From: Oribacterium sp. UBA3737
Lineage (GTDB): Bacteria > Bacillota_A > Clostridia > Lachnospirales > Lachnospiraceae
Direction: 5' to 3'
DNA: 5,539 nucleotides
NCBI GenBank assembly: GCA_002371295.1
Contig: DFGZ01000069.1
Location: 1 to 5,539 of the forward strand
Part shown: piece after piece, positions 1 through 5,469 of the stretch
How the letters are laid out: each line of letters opens with the position of its first letter
How positions within the stretch are numbered: position 1 is the stretch's first letter
The notes under the pieces: model-generated
Databases searched by the model: none
Told to the model about the DNA's origin: nothing
Seen by the model: only the letters and a program-made list of their open reading frames with translations
Translations under genes and position numbers: made by a program

Positions 1-106
1 GCGGATATCGTATTTTGGAATGAAGATCTCTCTTTGAGACTTGTGCTAGTCAATGGAAAAAATCCTAAATCATAGCTTTAAGAAGTTTGAACACCATCGG
101 AGTATG
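1..106. other. non-coding stretch downstream of kdpE
   Basis: This A/T-rich stretch follows the kdpE stop codon. I see no credible coding frame in it. Read on the minus strand there is a run of six T at about 55-60, but no stable GC-rich stem in front of it, so I cannot call an intrinsic terminator. The operon may end beyond the window or end by another mechanism. Confidence 0.5.
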
Positions 107-802
107 TCAAAACTGATTCATCCTGTATCCGATTCCCACGTGAGTCTGGATATATACCGGGTCGGTTGTGTTTTTTTCTATTTTTTTTCTGAGATTTCCC
201 ATGGACACACGGAGAGAAGCCATACTGCTGCTCCAGTTGTTGCCCCAGATCTCAGTGGTGAGATAGCTGTGGGTAACGACCTTTCCGACATTTTTTGCGA
301 GAATGTTTAGTAGCTTAAATTCTATGGGAGTAAGCATCTTTTCTACACCGTCAACCTCGATGGTATTTGAGACATAGTCTATCTTAAGTCCCCCATTTAT
401 GAAGATACTGCTGCTTCCGGAGATGTCGGATTGTCTCTGCAGCCTCCTTTGAACCACACGGATACGGGCAAGGAGTTCATCAACAGAAAAAGGCTTGGTC
501 AGGAAGTCGTCGGCTCCGGCGTCCAGGGCACATATCTTGTCTGCCTCATCCTGCCGTGCGCTGACAACGATGATAGGCATCTCGCTCCAGGTACGGATCT
601 TTTTGATTAGGTCTACGCCGTCCATATCCGGAAGACCCAGGTCAAGAAGCATAACCTCCGGATTGTGGGAAGTTACCTGCAGTATGGCTGACTGCCCATT
701 CTCCGCAGTCAGATAATTATAGTTATGAGCTTTTAAGGTTGTGGCAATGAGGTTTCTTACAGGTGCATCATCCTCAACTGCCAAAATAGTAAACTGATTC
801 AA
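107..802 (-). CDS. kdpE: KdpE-like OmpR/PhoB-family response regulator
   Basis: A 231-residue DNA-binding response regulator, the usual length for KdpE, expected to be phosphorylated in the cytoplasm by the KdpD encoded just upstream. The receiver domain (about 5-118) has the acidic pair E10/D11, phospho-acceptor D54 in LLDLGLPDMDG, switch residue S81 and K103 in LTKPF. The C-terminal winged helix (about 134-229) has LTPIEFKLL, a recognition helix with the KdpE-like L-R-x-x-M-G-x-L-R spacing near 197-205, and the GIGYRM ending. The start is a TTG at 800-802, supported by an AAAGGGGG ribosome site five bases upstream; there is no suitable ATG. It is the last gene of the ktrB-ktrA-kdpD-kdpE series, 73 nt after kdpD. 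The protein both begins and ends with MNQF. The family call is firm. That it regulates ktrBA is inferred from the boxes before ktrB. Confidence 0.93.
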   Translation of the reverse strand: MNQFTILAVEDDAPVRNLIATTLKAHNYNYLTAENGQSAILQVTSHNPEVMLLDLGLPDMDGVDLIKKIRTWSEMPIIVVSARQDEADKICALDAGADDFLTKPFSVDELLARIRVVQRRLQRQSDISGSSSIFINGGLKIDYVSNTIEVDGVEKMLTPIEFKLLNILAKNVGKVVTHSYLTTEIWGNNWSSSMASLRVSMGNLRKKIEKNTTDPVYIQTHVGIGYRMNQF

Positions 803-815
803 AATTTCCCCCTTT
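800..815 (-). promoter_or_regulatory. ribosome binding site and TTG start of kdpE
   Basis: On the minus strand AAAGGGGG (815-808) is followed by five bases and then TTG (802-800). This site decides the start, because no ATG or GTG lies at a workable distance and the receiver domain begins only a few codons later. A TTG start usually lowers initiation, which could keep regulator levels modest. Confidence 0.75.
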
Positions 816-836
816 ATTCAAACGGTGTTATTCCAA

Positions 837-848
837 CCAATATATTGG
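837..848. repeat. 12-bp perfect palindrome between kdpD and kdpE
   Basis: CCAATATATTGG is a perfect 12-bp palindrome in the 73-nt spacer between kdpD and kdpE. Nearby TTCCAA (831-836) and TTGGAA (845-850) extend the symmetry as an alternative pairing. It could be a protein site or a small mRNA hairpin ahead of the kdpE ribosome site. No T-run follows, so it is not a terminator. The function is unknown. Confidence 0.45.
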
Positions 849-875
849 AAAGCAATTATCATATCGGAAAATTCA

Positions 876-2888
876 TCAGTATTCCAGTTCCAGATCTGCC
901 AGCGGCAGAGTAAATGTAAATACCGTACCCGACGGGTTATTGTCTGAAACCGAAATATGTCCCTCATGATACTCCACTATCATTTTGCAAAGATAAAGAC
1001 CGAGTCCCAGACTGCGGCTGGAATCCGCAACGGTTTTCTGACCGGTATAGAACATCTCGAAAATGCGGGCTTTATCGGAATCCGGTATTCCCGGACCGTT
1101 ATCTGCCACGGAAACCGAGGCGACATTTTCTGCTGCGGTGAGACGTACTGTTATTTCAGAGCCCACCGGAGTATATTTTATAGCATTATTAACAAGATTT
1201 GTAACCACCTGCTCTATGAGATGTACATCCGCATTAACAAGAACCGTTGTATCTGCAGGGATGAACACTATACTGTGCTCTGACTGCTTTCTGTCAATGT
1301 GCCTCAGAGCTTCGTTGATGAGATCCTCCAGCAGCTCCGTTGATCTGTTGGCTGTGATGCCGCGGTTAATTCCGTTATTGATACGTGTTATGGAAAGAAG
1401 GTTTTCCACAAGCTCCTTAAGCCACTCCGCATCATCATATATATCTGTATAAAGCTGTCTTTTTACATCTTCATCGTTAATGCTTCCGGACATAAGGTTG
1501 CTGGCATTCCCTGAAATAGAAGTGAGGGGAGTTCTGAGATCATGTGACAGGGATCTCAAAAGGTTGGCTTGAAGCTGCTCGTTTTCAGCTTTCAGCTTTG
1601 CGGCTTCCTTCTCCCGGCGGTTGGCATTGTTTTCAAGTGCCAGGGCACATTCGCCGAGAATGGAAAAAAGGACATTGTCCGAAAAAATATCGCTTTTACG
1701 ATCCTCACCCGCTATTCCCACGACTGCGTAAACATTTTTATTTACCCTTGCCGCAAAATAGGTGCATTTGGACTCTGCGAACTCCTTTGTTCCGAAACCT
1801 GCGGCATGGTTCTGATTCATGACGTATTCGGCGACAGATTTTTCAAAAACACTGTTGTATACGGTATCTGAGGTATTGTCCTTTGTGTGGTAGATACGGC
1901 AGGAACCAAGCACGGGAGTACCGTTCTTCTTTTCTACGGGATATACTACCACGTCAGAATCCAGAAGTTTTATTATCTGTTCCGCTGCAATTCTGAGGAT
2001 TTCTTTTTCTTCCTCCGCTTTGTCCAGAAGCTGGCTCATATCCAGAAGGAGTCTTGTTTTGTATGCGGTGTCTTCATACTGCTTAGAAGTTTTACGGAGC
2101 CTCGATGCAAGTGAACCCGCAAGGAAGGACGACAAAAACATTATAATGAAGGTGATGGTATAGCTTGAGTCATAGGCAAGCAATGTATATTTCGGTGCAG
2201 TGAAAAAGAAATTGAAAACCAGCACACCGAGAAAAGAGGACAGGAGACTATAGGCGAGGCTTGTGACAAAGGTTGCAAGTACCATGGTGGTCAATATGTA
2301 TAAGGTTATGATATTTGCAACCGAAATGCCAAGATGCGTAAAAATGAGTCCGATGACGGTGGCTATGGTCAGGGCAAGGAGACATTTCCAAAGCTCCATA
2401 AGTGAATGCTTAAATCCCGAATCCTGCTCATCCCGGAAGCTTTTATGAATCGCTCTGTTATCCGGAATGATGTGGATCTCCATATCGGGGATCTCATCCA
2501 CAAGCTTTTCAACGATGGTCTTTCCGAAAAAAACCTTATGCTGGTCGTTGGCCGGTTTTCCTATCACGATGGCGGTGACGTTATTGAAACGGGCGAAATC
2601 TGAAATCTGATAAGCTATATCGGTGCCCGTCACATCCACTTCCTTGGCACCCAGGGATACGGCAAGGGATTTATTACGCTGAAGGCTTACTTTACTCTTT
2701 TCGGGAAGAGCGGCAAAACCCGGTGTCTCAACAAAAATTGCTGTAAAATCTGCCCGTTCGGCTTTGGCAAGATTTGCTGCAATACGAATAACCCGCTCGT
2801 TACTGGGGCTTGAGGATAAGCACACCAGTACGTGGCGGGGTATCAAAATCCCTGTTTCGGTTGTATGGTTAAGGATATCCTGATACAT
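876..2888 (-). CDS. kdpD: KdpD-type sensor histidine kinase lacking the N-terminal KdpD domain
   Basis: A 670-residue membrane sensor kinase that should phosphorylate KdpE. Domains in order: USP-like domain (about 18-142, beginning RHVLVCLSSSPSN); four membrane helices of the DUF4118 type (about 166-186, 189-206, 209-230, 245-262) followed by a basic patch SRLRK; a weak GAF-like region (about 285-420); a coiled linker (about 422-443); HisKA with phospho-acceptor H449 in SLSHDLRTPLTS; and an HATPase with N box N564/N568, G1 DNGPG (596-600), F box and G2 GLGLYL. E. coli KdpD is about 890 residues, and the missing part is the N-terminal KdpD domain with its Walker motifs. An in-frame TGA lies about 15 nt upstream of the ATG, so no extension is hidden there. 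The USP domain has S25-S26-S27, exactly 20 residues, then FTAIF (48-52), matching the SXS-X20-FTAXY c-di-AMP pattern except F for Y. The ATG lacks a good ribosome site, and a TTG at codon 15 is a possible alternative start. Kinase call certain; ligand inferred. Confidence 0.93.
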   Translation of the reverse strand: MYQDILNHTTETGILIPRHVLVCLSSSPSNERVIRIAANLAKAERADFTAIFVETPGFAALPEKSKVSLQRNKSLAVSLGAKEVDVTGTDIAYQISDFARFNNVTAIVIGKPANDQHKVFFGKTIVEKLVDEIPDMEIHIIPDNRAIHKSFRDEQDSGFKHSLMELWKCLLALTIATVIGLIFTHLGISVANIITLYILTTMVLATFVTSLAYSLLSSFLGVLVFNFFFTAPKYTLLAYDSSYTITFIIMFLSSFLAGSLASRLRKTSKQYEDTAYKTRLLLDMSQLLDKAEEEKEILRIAAEQIIKLLDSDVVVYPVEKKNGTPVLGSCRIYHTKDNTSDTVYNSVFEKSVAEYVMNQNHAAGFGTKEFAESKCTYFAARVNKNVYAVVGIAGEDRKSDIFSDNVLFSILGECALALENNANRREKEAAKLKAENEQLQANLLRSLSHDLRTPLTSISGNASNLMSGSINDEDVKRQLYTDIYDDAEWLKELVENLLSITRINNGINRGITANRSTELLEDLINEALRHIDRKQSEHSIVFIPADTTVLVNADVHLIEQVVTNLVNNAIKYTPVGSEITVRLTAAENVASVSVADNGPGIPDSDKARIFEMFYTGQKTVADSSRSLGLGLYLCKMIVEYHEGHISVSDNNPSGTVFTFTLPLADLELEY

Positions 2889-3070
2889 GATATATTTGTT
2901 ATCTCAATAATACTAAATGCAGGGCTTTACAACATGCAGAGGTTATTGACGACAGCCGGGAAAAATATTCGAAAAAGTTCTATTCATGCCGAATGATTAC
3001 TTTGTTGGAAAACTCGTGTGTTTGGAACCGGAATTTCCTGTGAATAAAGTCCATGTCTTTCGAATGTTCA
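2889..3070 (-). other. 182-nt spacer between ktrA and kdpD
   Basis: No coding frame and no intrinsic terminator are visible after ktrA, so read-through from ktrBA into kdpDE is plausible. Read on the minus strand, the last 60 nt are A/T-rich and include TATTAT with only a weak -35 (TGTTGT, 16-bp spacing), a doubtful secondary promoter for kdpD. No box like the paired CTTATAC repeats before ktrB is present. The ribosome site for kdpD is weak: the only GAG lies about 14 nt before the ATG. Confidence 0.4.
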
Positions 3071-3718
3071 TTACAAGTGGAAACACTTCTGTATATCCTG
3101 ATTTCTTCCCACTACCAGCATGGTCTCACCGGATTTAAAAACCGTATCCGTAGTGGTTTCAAGATTGAATTCATTTCCGTGTTTAAAGCCTAAAATATTG
3201 ATCTTATATTTTTTTCTTATGTCAAGCTTTCCGATAGACATACCTACCCATGTGTCAGGGATTTTCAGTTCAAACAAAGAGTAGTCTTCATTAAGCTCGA
3301 AATAATCAGAGATCATGTCGGAACTGTAACGTATGGCAGTCCAGTCGGCAAGCTGTTTTTCGGGATAGACTACGTGGTCAGCTCCGTTTCTGAGGAGGAA
3401 TTTGGCATGCACATCTCTTGAAGCTCTGGAAACAACCTCCTTTGCTCCCAGCTCCTTCAGAAGGCATGTGGTCTCCAGGGAGCTTTGAAAATCATCACCG
3501 ATTGCGACTATGCATAAATCGTAATTGGAGATGCCGAGAGATTTTAAAAACTCCTCCCTTGTGCTGTCTCCTATTATACCACTTGTAACAAAAGGAAGAA
3601 CTGCATTTACGCAGTCTTCGTTTTTATCTACTGCCATAACCTCATGCTTCAATTGGGTGAGATCCATACATATATGCCGGCCGAATCTTCCGAGACCTAT
3701 AACAAGAACAGACTTCAT
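3071..3718 (-). CDS. ktrA: KtrA, cytosolic RCK regulatory subunit of K+ uptake system
   Basis: A 215-residue single RCK protein that gates the KtrB translocation pore from the cytoplasmic face; in known systems it forms an octameric ring that binds ATP/ADP. The RCK_N domain (about 1-120) opens with a Rossmann fold, VIGLGRFGRHI with G8-x-G10-x-x-G13, and the acidic residue D31 ending the second strand (MAVDKNE) as expected for nucleotide binding. The RCK_C domain (about 135-215) includes SIGKLDIRKKYKINILGFKHG and ends VVGRNQDIQKCFHL. The length fits KtrA rather than TrkA, which has two such repeats at about 450 residues. The ATG has a strong AAGGAGG site (3734-3728) nine bases upstream. It follows ktrB after 160 nt. 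RCK_C of some Firmicute KtrA proteins binds c-di-AMP; I cannot confirm the pocket here, and the proline-rich turn I would expect is not evident. Confidence 0.93.
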   Translation of the reverse strand: MKSVLVIGLGRFGRHICMDLTQLKHEVMAVDKNEDCVNAVLPFVTSGIIGDSTREEFLKSLGISNYDLCIVAIGDDFQSSLETTCLLKELGAKEVVSRASRDVHAKFLLRNGADHVVYPEKQLADWTAIRYSSDMISDYFELNEDYSLFELKIPDTWVGMSIGKLDIRKKYKINILGFKHGNEFNLETTTDTVFKSGETMLVVGRNQDIQKCFHL

Positions 3719-3727
3719 TTTTTACTA

Positions 3728-3734
3728 CCTCCTT
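3728..3734 (-). promoter_or_regulatory. strong ribosome binding site of ktrA
   Basis: AAGGAGG lies nine bases before the ktrA ATG, a near-consensus site and the strongest in the window. It sits just after the 12-bp stem at 3752-3788. Strong ktrA initiation would suit a complex that needs more KtrA than KtrB subunits. Confidence 0.8.
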
Positions 3735-3751
3735 GGCTTAAAACTTAAAAT

Positions 3752-3788
3752 GTCTGTGCTCCAAACAGACGCTGCATGGAGCACAGAC
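3752..3788 (-). ncRNA. 12-bp perfect hairpin before ktrA with alternative pairing
   Basis: Read on the minus strand, GTCTGTGCTCCA (3788-3777) and TGGAGCACAGAC (3763-3752) form a perfect 12-bp stem with a 13-nt loop. The loop contains a second GTCTGT (3770-3765) that can pair instead with ACAGAC (3757-3752), giving a competing 6-bp hairpin. After the stem comes ATTTTAAGTTTT, a broken U tract, so this could be a leaky terminator/attenuator or an mRNA-stabilising structure. It starts about 18 nt upstream of the ktrA ribosome site. No known riboswitch family is recognised. Confidence 0.6.
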
Positions 3789-3796
3789 CCGGTAAT

Positions 3797-3839
3797 GCAC
3801 ATTCCCATTTTGAACCCGGCTTTGCCGGAATGGGGGTGC
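3797..3839 (-). ncRNA. nested stem-loop in the ktrB-ktrA spacer
   Basis: Read on the minus strand, this stretch folds as three stacked helices: GCAC/GTGC at the base, CCCATT/AATGGG in the middle, and CCGGC-AAA-GCCGG at the tip, with small internal loops on the 3' side. It lies between the 12-bp hairpin and another weaker stem, so nearly all of the spacer is structured. This is pairing seen by eye; no fold energy or covariation was computed. Confidence 0.5.
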
Positions 3840-3845
3840 GGATGA

Positions 3846-3871
3846 GAAGCAAGGGCGCGCTACCCGTCTTC
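3846..3871 (-). ncRNA. short stem-loop just after the ktrB stop codon
   Basis: Read on the minus strand, GAAG...CTTC and GGG...CCC pair around a 7-nt loop containing GCGCG, with a small internal loop. It begins eight bases after the ktrB stop. No U tract follows, so it is not a terminator. It may belong to the same folded intercistronic RNA as the two hairpins downstream. Confidence 0.35.
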
Positions 3872-3878
3872 CCGTTTA

Positions 3879-5288
3879 TTATCCTATCGTAATGTTTCCT
3901 TCAGGCACGCGTCCGCCGCCTGTGGAATTGTCTCTGGTAGCGGCGAAAATAACCGTGAGGCCACCAACCCGACCCAGAAACATTAACACTATGATGATGA
4001 TTTTCGAAATAGATGAGAGCTTAGTGGTTATGCCCATAGTGAGACCTACTGTGCCGATGGCAGAGGCGGTTTCAAAGAGGCATTCACGAAGTGGAAGCTC
4101 ATCAAATGCTGAGATAAGGACTGCTCCGCTCAGGAAGAGGATCAGGTACATCATAAGTATGGCTGAAGCCATCCTGATGGTTTTGTGGGAAACTCTTCTT
4201 CCTGAAATGATCACGTCATCATAACGGAAAAAGGTTGCATGGGCAGCAGCAAGAATAACCCCAAGGGTTGTGATCTTGAAGCCGCCGGCAGTTGATCCGG
4301 AGGCACCGCCCGTAAGCATCAGTATGATGGTGAGGAGAATGTTGCCGTCTGAAAAAGTGCTGTAATCGGTGGTGTTAAATCCGGCGGTTCTGGGAGTCAC
4401 ACTCTGGAAAAGAGATGTGAAAACACGTTCTCCGAGAGGAAGTGACTTATATTCAGTGAAAAAGAAGATGACTGCAGGTATAAGTATCAGAAACAGTGTC
4501 AGCTTAAGGATGGCTTTTGTCTGCATGGAATACATCTTTACATTGAGCTTATGTTTATATATATCCTGCCAGGTGAAGAAACCTATGCCTCCGGTTATGA
4601 TGAGAGACATAATGGTGAAATTCACAAGAGGATCCGCTGCATAGGCAGTTAATGAAGAGAAAGGTATCTCACGTCCCATGAGATCGAAACCTGCGTTGCA
4701 GAATGCGGATATGGAGTGGAATAAGGCATACCATATACCCTTCACGATGCCGAAATTCCTGATCATCACGGGGGCTAAAAGTATGGTGCCGATAAACTCA
4801 AACAACATCATGCCTTTTATGATGAAACCGGTCATCTTGACGATGCCTCCGATGCAGGGTGCCGATATGGATTCCTGCATCAGGCTTCGCTGACGGAGAC
4901 CGATCTTTTTTCCTGACATAACAAAGAGCGCGATGGCGACGGTAACTACACCCATGCCGCCCACCTGGATGAGAGATATTAATATAAACTGTCCAAAAGG
5001 AGTCCAGGTTCTCACAGTGTCGGTAACCACAAGACCGGTCACACAGGTGGCCGAAGCAGCAGTGAAGAGTGCATCCAGAAATGAAATATGGATTCCATTG
5101 GAAGCTCCGTAGGAAGCGATGGGAAGCATCAGCAGAAGTGCACCCATAAGAATCACCAGCATAAATCCGTAGATAATAAGCTGGAAGGAAGTAAAGTGAA
5201 GCTTTTGCCGTATATATTCAAGTATTTTTTCTTTTACGGAAACCGGAGCTGCACCGGATGTAAAGCTTGATGTGTATTGCCCGTACAT
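3879..5288 (-). CDS. ktrB: KtrB/TrkH-family K+ translocating membrane subunit
   Basis: A 469-residue potassium uptake channel-like protein of the Trk/Ktr/HKT superfamily, acting in the cytoplasmic membrane with KtrA. Four M1-P-M2 repeats are present, each with its filter glycine: TCVTGL (G85), CNAGFD (G200), TAGFNT (G303) and GTVGLT (G415). The glycine/serine-rich gating loop of the third repeat, LTGGASGSTAGGFK, lies at 325-338, the conserved FLGRVGGLT at 438-445, and the tail reads VPEGNITIG. About 30 soluble residues precede the first helix. All four filter residues are intact, so the pore should work. The start ATG has AAGGTGATC nearby as ribosome site. It is the first gene of the ktrB-ktrA-kdpD-kdpE run, transcribed from the promoter region with paired repeats. 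The single-RCK partner next door favours KtrB over TrkH as a name. Sodium dependence, seen in many Ktr systems, cannot be read from the sequence. Confidence 0.94.
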   Translation of the reverse strand: MYGQYTSSFTSGAAPVSVKEKILEYIRQKLHFTSFQLIIYGFMLVILMGALLLMLPIASYGASNGIHISFLDALFTAASATCVTGLVVTDTVRTWTPFGQFILISLIQVGGMGVVTVAIALFVMSGKKIGLRQRSLMQESISAPCIGGIVKMTGFIIKGMMLFEFIGTILLAPVMIRNFGIVKGIWYALFHSISAFCNAGFDLMGREIPFSSLTAYAADPLVNFTIMSLIITGGIGFFTWQDIYKHKLNVKMYSMQTKAILKLTLFLILIPAVIFFFTEYKSLPLGERVFTSLFQSVTPRTAGFNTTDYSTFSDGNILLTIILMLTGGASGSTAGGFKITTLGVILAAAHATFFRYDDVIISGRRVSHKTIRMASAILMMYLILFLSGAVLISAFDELPLRECLFETASAIGTVGLTMGITTKLSSISKIIIIVLMFLGRVGGLTVIFAATRDNSTGGGRVPEGNITIG

Positions 5289-5290
5289 GA

Positions 5291-5299
5291 GATCACCTT
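5291..5299 (-). promoter_or_regulatory. ribosome binding site of ktrB
   Basis: AAGGTGATC, matching the part of the anti-16S sequence that continues past the usual GGAGG core, ends two bases before the ktrB ATG, with the AAGG core nine to twelve bases away. It supports the ATG at 5288 as the true start. Confidence 0.7.
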
Positions 5300-5326
5300 C
5301 TTAAAACTACGCGAGTCTTTTTTACA

Positions 5327-5335
5327 CTTATATCA
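5327..5335 (-). promoter_or_regulatory. extended -10 promoter element for ktrB operon
   Basis: TGATATAAG on the minus strand fits an extended -10 (TG-N-TATAAT-like). No good -35 hexamer stands 16-18 bp upstream; that place is occupied by the end of the nearer KdpE-like box. This is what one expects of an activator-dependent promoter. The predicted transcript would start near 5320, giving a leader of about 30 nt. The start site is inferred. Confidence 0.55.
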
Positions 5336-5346
5336 TCACATTTTTC

Positions 5347-5364
5347 GTATAAGTTATGTGTAAA
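5347..5364 (-). promoter_or_regulatory. putative KdpE box 2 (promoter-proximal)
   Basis: The minus strand reads TTTACAC-ATAA-CTTATAC: two related 7-mers repeated head to tail at 11-bp spacing, the layout of OmpR-family response-regulator sites. It resembles the E. coli kdp operator as I recall it (TTTATAC-N4-TTTACAC). It overlaps the expected -35 position of the ktrB promoter, typical of class II activation. Binding by the KdpE in this window is inferred. Confidence 0.6.
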
Positions 5365-5378
5365 AATGTACGAGCCCG

Positions 5379-5396
5379 GTATAAGTTTTGTATAAG
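5379..5396 (-). promoter_or_regulatory. putative KdpE box 1 (promoter-distal)
   Basis: The minus strand reads CTTATAC-AAAA-CTTATAC, a perfect 7-bp direct repeat with 4-bp spacer. It has the same layout as the promoter-proximal box and lies 32 bp, about three helical turns, further upstream, so both would face the same side of the DNA. Confidence 0.65.
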
Positions 5397-5410
5397 GATG
5401 GTACAAGGCG

Positions 5411-5464
5411 AAAAATCCACCGGAGAAGGTCCCTGTTGGTGAGAACCTTCTTCGATGGATTTTT
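5411..5464. terminator. near-symmetrical, bidirectional intrinsic terminator
   Basis: Two 20-nt arms (5411-5430 and 5445-5464) pair around a 14-nt loop. Only two positions deviate; on each strand's RNA one becomes a G-U wobble and one an A-C mismatch. The core is AGAAGGT/ACCTTCT, and each arm ends in five A or T, giving a U run in either direction. On the minus strand it follows the stop of the upstream partial gene by five bases, so it would end that transcript and insulate the ktrB promoter region. Confidence 0.85.
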
Positions 5465-5469
5465 AAGTG

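Noticed and set aside
53..310. Plus-strand frame of 85 codons at the left edge
   Set aside because: It runs antisense through the conserved winged-helix end of kdpE and reads as low-complexity F/H/S-rich sequence without family features.
957..1452. Overlapping plus-strand open frames opposite kdpD (108 and 129 aa)
   Set aside because: They lie antisense to the conserved HATPase/HisKA part of kdpD, have no recognisable domain and no convincing ribosome site; they are shadows of the real gene.
2292..2304. Extra GTATAAG KdpE half-site inside kdpD
   Set aside because: A single 7-mer within coding sequence, without the second half at 11-bp spacing, is expected by chance.
3797..3839. tRNA remnant suggested by GGGTTCAAA in the spacer
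   Set aside because: Only the T-loop-like string is present; no acceptor, D or anticodon arms can be drawn, and the pairing found is a single nested hairpin.
3525..3845. Plus-strand frame of 106 codons across the ktrA start and spacer
   Set aside because: It is antisense to the RCK_N Rossmann motif and to the intercistronic hairpins, with no domain signal.
3719..3878. c-di-AMP (ydaO/yuaA) riboswitch controlling ktrA
   Set aside because: Attractive by context, but the conserved sequence blocks I know for that class are not visible, and the region is shorter and simpler than the known aptamer.
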